Assembly: GCA_023334545.1 (NCBI GenBank)
Contig: JAADVB010000006.1
Coordinates: forward strand, 1 to 64,000
Origin: Salisapilia sapeloensis
Taxonomy: Eukaryota; Oomycota; Peronosporomycetes; Peronosporales; Salisapiliaceae
DNA: 64,000 nt
Direction: 5' to 3'
Positions 20,748 through 32,452 of this stretch are shown in pieces; within the stretch, counting starts at the first letter, position 1; each line of letters opens with the position of its first letter. The notes below the pieces were generated by a model that was not told where the DNA came from, did no database searches, and was given only the letters and a program-made list of their open reading frames with translations. The translations under genes and the position numbers were made by a program.

Positions 20748-23700
20748 ATGGAGCAAATGACTCAGATCACTGCTCGTTGCGTGGAAGTAATCGCGCTCCA
20801 AGGACGACGTGGGATCAGTATTCGAGAATTGTTTGGTGTAGTGGATCCGTCAGCAGATAATGAGCTTCGAATATTTATGTGGCGCGTTCTAGTGGCGATG
20901 AGCGGCCATCAGCTCTTCTTTTATCGCCTCGTCGGTGGCAATCGCATGCGAGAACGTGGCAAGAAGCGGTCTATGAAACGCAAACGATCCAATACAAGTT
21001 CTTATGAGAGTTTAATTCCGGTACGTAAGCAGAAACGGCCGTCGCACGCTACTAAAGATGCAGAGAAGGAAAATGACCAGGAAGATCAGGGACAATCTGA
21101 TTGTAGTCAAACAATTGATACAGGTGAATTAGAAGATACGCCAGTATCCTCAATCACAACTAGAGACTACTCTTTGGGTGAAGAAGTAGACGTTAGTTGT
21201 ATGACATATACCCAAGCGACTGCAAGTGACCAAGATAGCGTGGGCGTCATGGCGTCCGAGGAGTTCAGACTGCGTGCGTTAGGCGTTGAAAGTACAGAGA
21301 CCTTAGATGCATCATCTCCCGTCTACGATTTATTAGAACTTGTTGGTCAGGCTGGAGTATCTGGTCTGTCGTCTGCTAGTGCACTTGCCACTGACCTCTT
21401 TGAATCGTCTTCTCGATTCTACTATTGCGTTGAGCAACTTGTGCTCGGTGGATATGCTGTACGGAGAACAATCCAGGATGGAAAGAACTCATACATTATT
21501 TTGTATTTAAAACACTTCGCCAATGAATCTGGTCAACAAGGCACTCACGACATCAACTGTACAGAAGGATCGCCGTCTTTCGATGCGATAGCACATTCCA
21601 TTGCTCAATTTCTTCGTGATCGTGGTCAAAGCAATTGTATTCTTGCCAATATTGGTCATGAACTAGGCTACAGCAAGAAATTTCAACGTTCGCTTCGGAA
21701 TCACTTTACCAAGATGCTCGCAAAGGACGCTACATTTCCACTCGTCCCGTTCAAAGCTAAATGTACATCCAGGAACCAAGCTGATACTCTTGTAAGCGGA
21801 CGTTCTATGTGGTGTCTACGCCTGCAAACGAAAGCTTCTGATGAGAAAATAAGCACAAAGGAACGTACGAGCTCACTTGTGCTTGAGTCTGGACTTGTGG
21901 AGCAGGCAAGAAATTTCATTGAACATAGAGGTCGTGAGGGTCTTACGATAACCGAACTTGGAGATCAATTACAGGTGCCTACGGCCAACATTCTCAAGCG
22001 TCTGACGAATGAACTTATTATTAAGTACGACGTGAGAGCGGAAGAAACGACCGAAGGGAAAGCAAAATCACAGCGATTATTCCTCATACCTTCTGGGAAT
22101 AGTAGCAACAAGTCTACAGCTGACTTACGTAAAGATGAAAGCGTTGAAGAGGGTAAAAGAGCCGCTTCATCCTCATCTACCTCCAAAGTATCATCTGAAG
22201 ATCGCGCTATTCGAATACTTGACATTGTTGCAGACAAAAAGATCGTTTCGATGGACCAATTGCAGTCTAAACTAGCGGAAATGGAGCAAGTGATAGGTGA
22301 TGGAAAGAAAGCTACAGCACAAAAGTTGGACTTGCGTTCAGTAAGACCTGCACTTAAGAAGTTGATCGACAAAGGAAAGGTGATTACCGTCAGCATTGCG
22401 TTACCAGCGACTTCGAAACGGCAAAAGAAGCAGCGTGTCATTGAATGTATAGCTTTGTCTGGTTGTGAGCAGGATGCAGATGCTCTCCGAGCTATTAAGG
22501 AAGCGCATGTATCACAGGAGAAGGAAAAGAACATGATGCAGAGTGAAAATACGGACTTATTATCTCTGCAGAATGCTGCATTGACGTCGAATGTGTCTAT
22601 TAAAGCAAAAGTCGTTGAAGATAAATCGAAACCTGCTACGAAGACGACTGAGGCAACTGGCAGTAGTTTAGAAGAACAAAGCCGACAACTCGGTCTGTTA
22701 CCCGGACACGCTCGTCGCTGGGAGCTGCTCCACAAGCTACTATGGCAACAGGTCGACAGACAACTAAGTGAAGACGCATGCGAATCACCAAAAAAGACGA
22801 AGGATAGGCTTTGTGTACATTTACAGGAGGTAATAGACACAACACCCATCCAGTCATACATGCAGCTGGTAGGTGTGGGCGAACCACTTAGCGATGATGA
22901 AATGAGTGATGTCCAGTCTGCAATAGCAGGCCAGCTTGCTTGGGATTTGTTGAGCGATACTGCTCGAACGAAGATTCGAGGTCGTGAAGTCGATCGCTTT
23001 ACGAACCTCATTGATCCGCTTATTCAGCTAAGCTTAGTCCATTGGGAAGTAGGCCTTCAAGACAGTTCTTGTGCTGATACTGCAAGTAGTGCCCAATCCA
23101 AGCCTTCCGAGGTGATAGTGAGGCTGTGTGAACGTGCTAAGATGAAAGTGAAGAAAGGAAGCAAGGTCTTTCGAAAGCTACCAACGGGTGCAGAGCTGTA
23201 CTTAGCTACATCGACAGCAGAGGCTGACGAGAGTGAGAGTAGACAAAGACTTCAGCTAACTTTTCTCTTTAAGAGTAGTAAAGATACGACGTTGTATTGG
23301 CAGAATCTTGGGCTACTAAGCACGGAAGGTGGTCGTCTCGTCTGGACGAATGGTGTTCAAGCAGACGAAAGCAGTGGCTTAGAGGATAAGGTTTGGTCTG
23401 CTCCTCTTGAACAGTACAATCTACATGCAAAAGCGACTTGGGCGATGGATGATGGCGATATAAATGACGCCAAGAGTACGTCGCCACCTAAGCAAGTGAT
23501 AAAGAAAACTCGAAAGCGATGGTCGAATCCAAAAAGAAGGAATCGGACTATAAAAGCTCATCAGCAGCTTGACGATGACAGTGAACAGATACCGTCGGAG
23601 GGTGTACAAGTGTCTGATGATACCACTTTTATGGCGAAAATCCTTCCTTATCGACCACGCCCGAATGCTAGTGAGCGTGCATCGAACTGGACACTTGATA

Positions 23701-25412
23701 CGGACTTGGTCTTGTTGGATTGGTACATGAGTGAGTTGAAAAGACAGTGGAGTGTCGACATCCCACGCATTTTGCAGCATCATGACGGAGAAATTGCGCT
23801 TCAAATGGGATCACTGCATCGAACTGGCATCCAGTGGAAGGAGATTGGTAGTCGACTGGATAAACCGACCTCCGATTGCATGTTACGAATCGATGAGCTG
23901 CTTGCCGTCCCTGTTGTTCGTGCTCGTATTCAGCGCACAAAGAAAGATGTACAGGCGTCACGAAATCCTACTGGTGTATTCCAAGAGCTATGTGCGATCC
24001 GGAAGGAACCACGTTTATCAGCACTCTTTACACGTATCCTTCAGATTCTTTTCCATGATGAAAGCTCGTATGATGCAATTGTCGCGAATGCACTCACTCG
24101 TTTCTGGACGGAAGAAGAGATGAAGATTGTATGGCGATATCTCTGGATCAGTTGTTTAATTATGCTAAATCCGTCTACTCCACACAGTCCACATCAAGCT
24201 CGACGAACGTTTGCATTGCGCAAGAGTGTATGGAAGATGCATAAGACCGTAAAAGATCGTTTTCCAGTTGCAGCAATGAAAGAAGCAGCGTCACATCGTT
24301 CATTCTTGGATGAAAAAGCCGACGTTGCTTGCTTGACTGAACGTAATGCGGAAGATGAATGGGCTATTCAGTATGATTTACAAGATGACTATGCAGAAGC
24401 ATGGTTGGCGACTGAGTTGGCGTGTGTGGTCACTGGAAATGCAGAGCTCGTACCGAAGCGGATGATGGAAATAGTGGAGCTGTCGCGGGCGACTGAAGAA
24501 AAGTATCCTCCGAAAGCAAGCATGCGTGATCATGTGCGGAGATGTACTGGCGGTATTGAACACGAGGATCTTGCTCGTGAATTTTGGAATGTCACTGTCA
24601 ATTTCCAGACGAAGCGCGTTACCGAGTGCACGAGCTTGGAAGCTTTTTCAGGTACTTCTCTGAAAGGAATGTGGACTGTAGATGGAGCAAATGGTCAGGA
24701 CAAGAATATAGAGCGGTGGGTGCGTGATGCAGTTTCTGCCTATGGAGAAACTGGAGTCTCTGTATCTGATCTTTGTGAGCAGTTAGAGGGAAATGCTTGT
24801 ACCCATGGTACTCCATCTACTTCGCAATGTTCTGAATGCATCAAGAAAATTTATCCATGCTTGGAGCAATTAAAGTTGGAAGGCAAGATCTTCCAAGTAA
24901 GTGCCTTGGATCACAACCGCTATGTCGATGCAAATAGAGCAGAATTGTGGAGCGTTTGTCCCTACACAAAGGTGGAGAGCAGCAACCAGGAAGCATCGTT
25001 TCACTTTGACAAAGCCCAAACAGTGGCAGGTAGGCCATGGATAGACTTGAACGGATCAACGAACCACATTTATGCGCTTCGATTTAAGCGACAGGTACTC
25101 AGTGTCCTCCTTTGTACCCCTGGGCTATCAGACGAAGCGATTACGGTAAACCTTCATAGTTTGCTGGGTATTCAACATGTACGACTGCTGTTGGATGAGA
25201 TGATCTCGGACGATATCGTATACTGTCGAGCGGTCTACAGTACGAATGGCAGTAGAGGCGGCGTCTTTCAAAAACGAGCGAAGTACTCTATCTTCCGTGT
25301 TGAGCACGGAGACCACAGACTTGTCGATGCACAGAAGGAAGCTGTGCTCCGCTACTTTCCTACTTCTCATGCTCTTGAGAAACTAGGCGCGATGGAGAAT
25401 GAGATAGAGTAG
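20748..25412 (+). CDS. TFIIIC large subunit, B-block binding (GTF3C1/TFC3-like)
   Basis: A single exon of 1554 residues; the first ATG after the exportin-4 start is at 20748 (MEQMTQITARCVEV). Several winged-helix segments are visible. Residues about 1-75 contain GRRGISIRELFGVVDPSADN. Residues about 191-255 (VYDLLELVGQAGVSGL.. to NSYIILYLKHF) fit the B-block-binding domain. More occur near 390-440 (GREGLTITELGDQL), 480-560 and 1340-1430. Lys/Arg-rich linkers separate them. TFIIIC binds the internal B box of tRNA genes and recruits TFIIIB and RNA polymerase III. Length is in the range of the large TFIIIC subunit. The family call rests on domain pattern rather than strong residue identity, so another multi-winged-helix nuclear protein cannot be fully excluded. 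Confidence 0.7.
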   Translation: MEQMTQITARCVEVIALQGRRGISIRELFGVVDPSADNELRIFMWRVLVAMSGHQLFFYRLVGGNRMRERGKKRSMKRKRSNTSSYESLIPVRKQKRPSHATKDAEKENDQEDQGQSDCSQTIDTGELEDTPVSSITTRDYSLGEEVDVSCMTYTQATASDQDSVGVMASEEFRLRALGVESTETLDASSPVYDLLELVGQAGVSGLSSASALATDLFESSSRFYYCVEQLVLGGYAVRRTIQDGKNSYIILYLKHFANESGQQGTHDINCTEGSPSFDAIAHSIAQFLRDRGQSNCILANIGHELGYSKKFQRSLRNHFTKMLAKDATFPLVPFKAKCTSRNQADTLVSGRSMWCLRLQTKASDEKISTKERTSSLVLESGLVEQARNFIEHRGREGLTITELGDQLQVPTANILKRLTNELIIKYDVRAEETTEGKAKSQRLFLIPSGNSSNKSTADLRKDESVEEGKRAASSSSTSKVSSEDRAIRILDIVADKKIVSMDQLQSKLAEMEQVIGDGKKATAQKLDLRSVRPALKKLIDKGKVITVSIALPATSKRQKKQRVIECIALSGCEQDADALRAIKEAHVSQEKEKNMMQSENTDLLSLQNAALTSNVSIKAKVVEDKSKPATKTTEATGSSLEEQSRQLGLLPGHARRWELLHKLLWQQVDRQLSEDACESPKKTKDRLCVHLQEVIDTTPIQSYMQLVGVGEPLSDDEMSDVQSAIAGQLAWDLLSDTARTKIRGREVDRFTNLIDPLIQLSLVHWEVGLQDSSCADTASSAQSKPSEVIVRLCERAKMKVKKGSKVFRKLPTGAELYLATSTAEADESESRQRLQLTFLFKSSKDTTLYWQNLGLLSTEGGRLVWTNGVQADESSGLEDKVWSAPLEQYNLHAKATWAMDDGDINDAKSTSPPKQVIKKTRKRWSNPKRRNRTIKAHQQLDDDSEQIPSEGVQVSDDTTFMAKILPYRPRPNASERASNWTLDTDLVLLDWYMSELKRQWSVDIPRILQHHDGEIALQMGSLHRTGIQWKEIGSRLDKPTSDCMLRIDELLAVPVVRARIQRTKKDVQASRNPTGVFQELCAIRKEPRLSALFTRILQILFHDESSYDAIVANALTRFWTEEEMKIVWRYLWISCLIMLNPSTPHSPHQARRTFALRKSVWKMHKTVKDRFPVAAMKEAASHRSFLDEKADVACLTERNAEDEWAIQYDLQDDYAEAWLATELACVVTGNAELVPKRMMEIVELSRATEEKYPPKASMRDHVRRCTGGIEHEDLAREFWNVTVNFQTKRVTECTSLEAFSGTSLKGMWTVDGANGQDKNIERWVRDAVSAYGETGVSVSDLCEQLEGNACTHGTPSTSQCSECIKKIYPCLEQLKLEGKIFQVSALDHNRYVDANRAELWSVCPYTKVESSNQEASFHFDKAQTVAGRPWIDLNGSTNHIYALRFKRQVLSVLLCTPGLSDEAITVNLHSLLGIQHVRLLLDEMISDDIVYCRAVYSTNGSRGGVFQKRAKYSIFRVEHGDHRLVDAQKEAVLRYFPTSHALEKLGAMENEIE

Positions 25413-25451
25413 TGTATTGGAGTACAATGGAAACACGATATATTTTATTAA

Positions 25452-27024
25452 TTAGCTAACTGAAACGGAGTCTCTAGTCGGACGTGACAACATTTCAATC
25501 GATTGCTTTTTTCGTTCAATGAGCATCTGCACGACGGAAAGAACTTCTCGATTCTTTGACCTTGGACCAGGTTTACTTTGACTGGAAATTTTGTTTTCCA
25601 TTATACCTTTAGATGACCGTGGTCGCAGAGTATGGGTCACAGGTCGAGGTGGTGGGTCATAGTTGGGTCGAACATGTTTGCCTGCTATAAACAAGTATTA
25701 CATATGTGGTTCGAGATACAAGAGAATGATAAAGGTGTACTGTGAATGTCCCCAGTGGAGTGATGCGACTTGGATATGCTGTTTCGATCTCGAAGTGGAG
25801 AGTTAGGTTCGCTGGATTCCTTTTTAATAGACTGTCTTCTGCTTTTAATGGTTGGTGAAAGTTGTTGAGCTGTGGACTGCTCCACCTCGTTCACAAGGAG
25901 TGAATCTCTTTTCTGTAGTAATCTTCCAAAAAGACTTTGGCGTTGGACGGGGGATGGTGCGTAGGTCGAAGTGTCCGGTGTATGCTGCTTTCGAATTGGA
26001 ATTGGTGAAGGAGCTTGTTCTGGAGGTGATTGTGGTGGTGACACAGAGTACGAGCGAGGTGAGCGAAGTGCTCCAGAGTTTTGCTTCCCTGCTTGATCGT
26101 CAAGGTATGCGCGCGGTGCAGACTGTGGTCTGGCCTGCTTCTGCAAATGGAAATGTTTTTTGTCATCATAGATGCGAGCTATCGTATTAAAAATGTATTA
26201 GATGTATCGAAAGGTGTTACCGAAATGAACTTTGCACGATATCTACCATAAGACAGCGACTTGGAACCAGCTCCGTCATTTGATCGACACCGAACAGCAC
26301 TACGAACTTTGCGTTCATCAAGAACAAGAAGATTGGGAAGCAGCTCCAATAATACGGCGCGGTATTCCGGTCGATTGCTAAACGGGTTACCACGCAGTGT
26401 CAAATGTGTCAGATTTTGATTCAAACTCAGCATCCGGATGTCCTCTGCCCTATCATTCACATGAGTATAAGTCCTATGGAGTTATGGCTGCAATGAACGA
26501 GTAACGTGCTCTTCAATAAGGTTGTCAGAGATATCCAAGTACTCTAAACGGTCCAGAGTCTCCAGCCCATTGACGCATGTGAGTCTACATCGAAGTAGGA
26601 ATGAGCATGATTCAATCCAAATCAAGATGTACTGTACCTGTTGCCACTTAAGTTGACCCTCTTTAAACTAGTGCAGTACTCGAGGATACTGGCATCCTGA
26701 AGACGATTAAAGCCTAGATGAAGCTCTCGGAGATGTTCCAGGCGTTGGATCCCATTCGCGTTGGCAAGTAAGTTGAATGAGGCATCAAGTGCCTGAATGC
26801 CTGCAGGTATCGTCTGTGGCAAGTGTTCCATTTCATTGTTCGATAAATCAATGGCAATGGCTGTGGTAAAGACTCGAAGTGTTCGCTCAATCTGAGGCGT
26901 GGTCAATCCTCTTCCCTACATTCGACGTTGGTCACCTAGGAGCAATCGACTGGTAATATCGAATGCGTACAGAAAAGTCACAAAAGTCGGATACTGCTCC
27001 ATCTACGCCAATCGAGCGCGTCAT
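25452..27024 (-). CDS. Leucine-rich-repeat protein with a disordered C-terminus
   Basis: Six exons: 26995-27024, 26638-26915, 26506-26584, 26221-26442, 25741-26140 and 25452-25684. They join to 413 residues. The first exon is 30 bases, starting at ATG 27024; the longer frame beginning at 26906 starts with TTG. The N-terminal half has about five SDS22-like LRRs (AIAIDLSNNEMEHL, LRELHLGFNRLQD, LKRVNLSGNRL, LEYLDISDNLIE, LTHLTLRGNPFSNRPEYR), capped by LLPNLLVLDERKV as in LRRcap. The C-terminal half is Pro/Ser/Arg-rich, with SPPQSPPEQAPSPIPIR and a closing helix (SVVQMLIERKKQSIEML). SDS22-type LRRs mediate protein binding, often in ciliary or cytoskeletal proteins. A specific partner cannot be named. 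It is divergent from the AP2 gene. Confidence 0.75.
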
Positions 27025-27554
27025 TTCGTCTCTACAGTACCGAATACAAGCTTCTTGGTTGTCAATCGCCTCGTACGTTTCGATCCTCTATATTTATAGA
27101 ATCCATTTCCCATCATAGCAAATGCATGCATCCAAATAAGATACGCCACATAAGATTTCCAGTCATCTTGACACTCGATTCGATCTCGAGATAGCACGGG
27201 AGCAAGAGAAAGCTTCTCTACTACCAGAAAAAGAAAAATATTCTTTTCTTTCGTTAAAGTTGTGTCTTGCTCAACCCACCGCACGTCATCCTAATGGACC
27301 TAATAATCTGAGTCTCCATACAATTGTCAAGAGAGTGGAAATCCAGTTGTTTGAGCTCAAAGCGAGAAGGACAAGAAGCCTCCGAGCACGCGACGTCCGT
27401 GCGACACAGTTTGATTTGCGGTACACGCTCGTCACGTCCTTTATTGCGACCAACATATCGCGTGATTAAGTAGTGAGCGACTTTCGATTCGTTCTGCACC
27501 ACAAGCTTTTCGTATTCAAATCTCGTTGCATCGTACGATTTGCCAAGTAGAAGC
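27025..27554. other. Divergent intergenic region (530 bases)
   Basis: This lies between the starts of the LRR gene (-) and the AP2-domain gene (+). Open frames on both strands here (for example the minus-strand frame 27254-27751) are antisense to, or outside, real exons and show no family features. It likely holds two promoters. Confidence 0.45.
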
Positions 27555-30416
27555 ATGGCCAAGTCTTCGCTTCCTCCTTGCAATGAACTCGACCCACTTG
27601 ACGTCAGTATGGACGACTTGGAAGGGGACAATTTGCTGCGTGGTATGTTGATTTTGTAGGAATGTGGATGGTAGTAGAGGTTCTTATTTATACTCAATGC
27701 GTCTATCGTAGACTTTGTCTTAAAGCAGGAATATAATGGCGCTACGGACACACCGTCTAGTACCCATAACGGCGGGTATACGTCGGAAGAATCGGATTAT
27801 TCGGCCACGACGCCGCCACAAAGACCACAGACTGATCCGGACATTGCCCTCTTCCAGCTTACGGACACAAATGAACTAGTGGAGACCGTCGCGGATTACG
27901 TTGCGGATCAAGACTTGACCCAGATACCTGCTTCTGAGAAAAATGGCTTTACTGGAAAGGTTATCAAGGGTAAGACATCCAAGTACCGTGGCGTTACGCA
28001 GACGAGTAAGTCGTCTTGGGGTGCGAAATACAGCGCTAAGCGTATCACGAACAAGTGCAAGACAGCAGATGAAGCTGCACACGCGTACGATGACTACGTG
28101 AAGACTCATTTTCCTGAAAAGTACCCGAAATTTGCCAATTTCTGCGACCACTGTGGGAAGTTCACGAACCCTCTGGAGCTGCCACAATACGCAAATGAGT
28201 GTACGTGCTCTGGAGTGAATCCGACGTCTGCTGAAAGCACGAGCGACAGTCGATCGAGTTCGTCTTCTCCTATGGCAGAGACCGCGGACAATGACGACAA
28301 GCTCATGCGTCAAGGCAGTGCTTCGTCTCTTAATTCGCTTAAACTGAGCTTCACAGAGTTAAACGACGCGCTGTTCGATGGTAGCTTTGAAGATCTGGCG
28401 AAGGAAGCAGTGGACGCGAGTGATGACTTCAAGATGGAGCAGAATCCCAAGCGCCGTAAGAGCAGCGTCGATAGTGCATCGATGGCGGAGATCTCTGCCG
28501 TCGCGGAGTTTGCTAAAGGGAAGGACATCGACAACATTATCAACGACATCCATCGCTCGAGCTCGAATTCACTATCGAAGCACCCTTCGTTCCGTCGATT
28601 TAATAGTGGTAGTAGTAAGAATATGCTCGCGTCGTCTACGATGGACAGTTCTACGTTTGATTTGAATCCAGACGAGATGGAGGATTTGCAGGACATCAAT
28701 ACGTATCTGAACGATCCAGCAGAAGATTACGCTTTGAGTGTCGGCAGTGCTCCAGAGCCTCAAGAGCAGCAAAATGGCAAGTACCAAGGATTCGGTAAGA
28801 TGCACAGTCTTGACTATGAAGATTCGACGGTCGAAGGCGAGAGCACAAGTGTCGTGGGAATGTCGGAAGGGAGTAGACAAGAGTCTCTTCCGGCACAAGT
28901 CGACTTCAAGACTAGTTTCTTACAAAAGTACTGGCGAAATGATCGGAAGAACATCCAATGCTTTCCTTATTGTCGGGAATTCGGCGACTACTATCGTGTG
29001 CAGATGGAAAAGCTGGCACATCAGAACAAAGGTGTCTGTCGTGCTGACGTAGACGTTCGTATCGACATTTCGTCTGGGTCGGTCCTATCTCCATCGACAC
29101 TTGTCTTCTTAGCTCGATGCAACAGTGTCTTTTCGCGTGAGAAAGCGTTGTCACATGAGATGCAGTTAAGTCACGATGAGATGGACGGATTAAAAAAGGT
29201 GAGTACGACAGGTATCATCGAGTCTTCTGCTCCTATCCCATCTGCAGGTGCGAATACGATGCAATTTGATGTGAAATTCGCACCAGACGTCTGGAAATTC
29301 GAGTTTGATTTGCCCAAGAAGCGTCGACATACACAAGCCGGATCAGAAGATGGTGATCAGTTGCATGCCGAGTTCCTCTACTTTTTCGAAGTCGATGTCT
29401 TTTATTCGGATGATAAGGAGACGTACGTGAGGCTCGGACATCGTGAATCGAGCAAGTTCCAGATCGCGAATACACGGACGTTGCAGCGACAACGCACCAA
29501 GATGGGCGAATCGGCTGCGGATAGGAGCGCTCCGAACGCCATGGACCATCCAGACAAGCAAATTGTTAAGGCCCCGCGCTATCAACACGCGAATGACAGT
29601 CTTCTCTCGAGAGACGACAGCATGACGGAAGTAGCGGACTCGGAGACAGTCAAGACTGCGGATAAGACGCCACCTCCGGAGCTCTTGTCCCAATCGACGT
29701 CGACGCATCTTGATAGATGGGTCAGTGCCGTGGACGATGATGCTGTTCATGGAGACTATGGTGGCTACAGCACGCCTCGGAAGCAGAGCACGAAAGCGAC
29801 GGACGGGATATCGTCCAGTGGCGTGCCGAACGTCACTACGCATGAAAAGGCGGAGGCTGCTCCTGTCCATCCGACGGATGCAGAGAAGAACACTTCGGAC
29901 GAAGCGTATAGTCTGCCCAAGTTGGCGTCGTATACGCTCTTGTGTCTGCCTCTGTCGGTTGTCTACTTGGTCTGCGGTCTTGGCATGCTACTTGGCTTTG
30001 TGCTTGTGCCGCCAATGGCTCATGCTATTGTCCGTGGACTCGACACGCTCTCAGACATGGAGCTCAGTCGTGCGAATAGCAGTCTCATTGCCTCCGACGC
30101 GCGCTACGTTTTAAATCGATTGGCGACGGAACCACCGACGAATGAGCGTCGTGTCTTCCGGTATCACACGTCTGGAGAAGTTTGGGCACGCCTGGGATTC
30201 TTTACCGGCGGCAAGTTGCTCTCTTCCGTGCTTTCTTTCTTCCCTACGATGTTGCTAGGCCTCTGTGCCGTCCTGGTCTTCCCACTGCGTTCTCTATCGA
30301 GCTCTATATCGTCCAAAGCATGTGACACAGCGCTGTGGACGCGTGAGTACTCTCGCCGACAAGTGGGCAAGCCTCGTGCGTCATCGCCGCGGCCATCATC
30401 TGCAGCGTTGGTGTAA
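27555..30416 (+). CDS. AP2-domain protein with C-terminal membrane segments
   Basis: Exon 27555-27642 joins 27712-30416 (69-base intron) to give 930 residues. Residues about 125-185 form an AP2/ERF-type DNA-binding domain: SKYRGVTQTSKSSWGAKYS, then KTADEAAHAYDDYVK. It is followed by a small Cys cluster (FCDHCGKF.., ECTCSG). The centre is Ser/Asp-rich and disordered. Residues about 430-600 look like a folded beta-rich domain (MQFDVKFAPDVWKFEFDLP, then HAEFLYFFEVDVFYSDD). The last 170 residues carry two long hydrophobic segments (about residues 770-805 and 862-893), each of 25 or more residues. That suggests a membrane-tethered transcription factor released by cleavage, or a lipid-associated protein. 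The frame is continuous, with no intron between the halves, so I read it as one gene. Tethering is inference. Confidence 0.75.
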
Positions 30417-30706
30417 AGACGTATGGCAAGATGACGGTCGCAGTCGTCTGTAACTTATCGTAGCTTTGGATGCATCTCTTTCTTTTTATCATTTCATCTA
30501 GCAAGTTTGTATCATGACTAGTAGACGCATGCAGTATACTAGTACTCGTCTACTATGTGATGCAGGAGTAGCTTTGGGTAGATCAACATGGAAAACATTT
30601 AAAGAAAAGAGAGTTGAGAGTGGATGATGAATGATAACATGTCGACCAGACGTGTAGGTCGGGAGGCAAATTTGTGTATTTCTTGTCGACTAGGAAGCAG
30701 CGACGT

Positions 30707-32452
30707 TTACTCGGTTCGGAACTCTTCCCCGCCAGACGCCATGTCGAACTGACTAGCGAAGTCATCGATGGACATGTCCTTCTTGTTCCCGCCATCATCG
30801 TCATCGTCGTCAAACACCCACGTCGTGCCAGGAACGTACTTGGATGCCTCCCCGTCGCTCGATCCTGGAGGTGGCTTCGTACCTTTTGCGTACAATGGTC
30901 CGGCGCTAGTTTCACAGCAAGATAAGGACGCTACATGGCTTATTCAGGATACAAGAGACGCACCCTGGTAGCGCATCTGCAGCACCGGAAGTCATAGAGC
31001 TCTCGCCAATGTCTTCCAGTCTCGCGAGAAGACTGTCAGCCAACAACTTGGTCGTGCCAGCTTTCTTGAAAAAATTGTGCTTGAGCAGTGGTCCCGTCGC
31101 CGGACTGCATCATCTTGATTGAGTTACGTCACGAGTGAGAGAGGAAGAGCAGACGTACCGCTTGGAAGGTTCCTTCTGGAGGCACATCTTGACCATGTCA
31201 CGGTAGTGTCGACCGAACTGGCTGTTGCTACCATCATCCTACACATCCAAAGGTTATCATTTACGTCTCTCGTAGCTGAAAGAGGCAGACTTACGCCGTA
31301 GGTCTTGAGCGACGGTGGCTCTTCCTGTAGCGTTAGCAGCAAGACTTTCATCGGCTGGAAACGAGCGTACGGAGCGTATCCTTTCGCGAGCTCAAGCGCC
31401 GTGATGCCAAGCGACCAAATGTCTGCCTTGTAGTCGTATCCACGCACTTGTTCCATGACCTCTGGAGCCATCCAGCACGGCGTACCGACAAATGTCTGGC
31501 GGTTCTTACGCCGGTCACCTCCTTCCATCATCCATCCAGAGACACCAAAGTCGGCGATAACAACGTGGCCTTCAGAGTCCAGCAGGATGTTACCAGCCTT
31601 AATGTCTCTGTGGTGAGCATGTTAGGTACTGGGCATGGAAAGGAGATGTAGGATGGACGTACCGATGGATTTGGCCGTTCTCGTGGAAGTATTGCAGCCC
31701 CTTGAGTGCTTCGTTCAAGATGACAGCAATGTACTCTTCCTACAAGCATATCCAAGCTTGTTAGATACTCGATAGACGGTGGTTTGGATGATAGAGAGCG
31801 AACCTTGAGGCCTTCACCTTGATTCCTCTTCTTGAGCAAGTTCATGACGTGGAGGCAGGATCCTACGTATAGAGATGGGAGACTGATGGCTAGATGAAGA
31901 GGTAGAGAACGAACCTTTGTTCATGAGTTGCATGACGAGCCACAACTGGTCTTTGTTGACAAAGCTATCCGAGTGTCAGAGCTTATTTATAAGCGTTTAG
32001 AAGAGAGACAAAGGTACCTGCAGTAGCACTTGAGGACGTTCGGATGGTCTGTCATCTTCATCGTCTGCACTTCCGAGCGGATGTCTTCAAAGCTCGTGGT
32101 GATCTTTTCCAAGTCCATGATTTTGATCGCGACATATTTGTCTTTGGACGCACAGTATGCTTTCCAGACTTTTGCAAACGCTCCCTACAAGACACATAAG
32201 TCGTTATTCATGTCCATGCTATGGTAGGAGATGTGGTAGATGTAGTGATGCTCTAGCAACGAGAGCTAGGCAAAAGGCTGTTATCAGATAGTGGTAGGGA
32301 GATAAATCTTTTGCCCGAGCTATTGGATCGATCGCATCTCTTGCTGCCTCTCATTCCACTCGTACGTTCCACTATAGAGTAAAAGAATATACCTGGCCAA
32401 TTTGCTCAATGATCTGGTACTCTGCGGCAGTCGTCGGCCACTCTTCTGCCAT
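30707..32452 (-). CDS. Ste20-family kinase, OSR1/SPAK-like, without the C-terminal docking domain
   Basis: Nine exons: 32393-32452, 32018-32184, 31915-31964, 31804-31862, 31663-31739, 31295-31607, 31159-31238, 30964-31104 and 30707-30905. They give 381 residues. The kinase domain is complete. It has [10 protein letters not shown] and [12 protein letters not shown]. The catalytic loop is [11 protein letters not shown] and the metal motif DFGVSGW. The activation segment [20 protein letters not shown] is nearly identical to animal OSR1/SPAK. The tail has [13 protein letters not shown], also found in OSR1/SPAK, and then ends 40 residues later. The CCT/PF2 domain that binds RFxV peptides in WNKs and SLC12 transporters is missing. 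Animal OSR1 phosphorylates cation-chloride cotransporters. An SLC12 gene lies 25 kb away, but a functional link is only a suggestion. Confidence 0.87.

Noticed and set aside
21965-23011. 348-codon minus-strand frame inside the TFIIIC gene
   Set aside because: It lies fully antisense to a long coding exon, is Ser/Cys/Phe-rich as expected from reverse reading of charged plus-strand codons, and has no family features.
27254-27751. Minus-strand open frame of 165 codons upstream of the AP2 gene
   Set aside because: It is antisense to the AP2 first exon, intron and start of exon 2, begins at a poor start context and shows no domain. Exon continuity on the plus strand explains the region.
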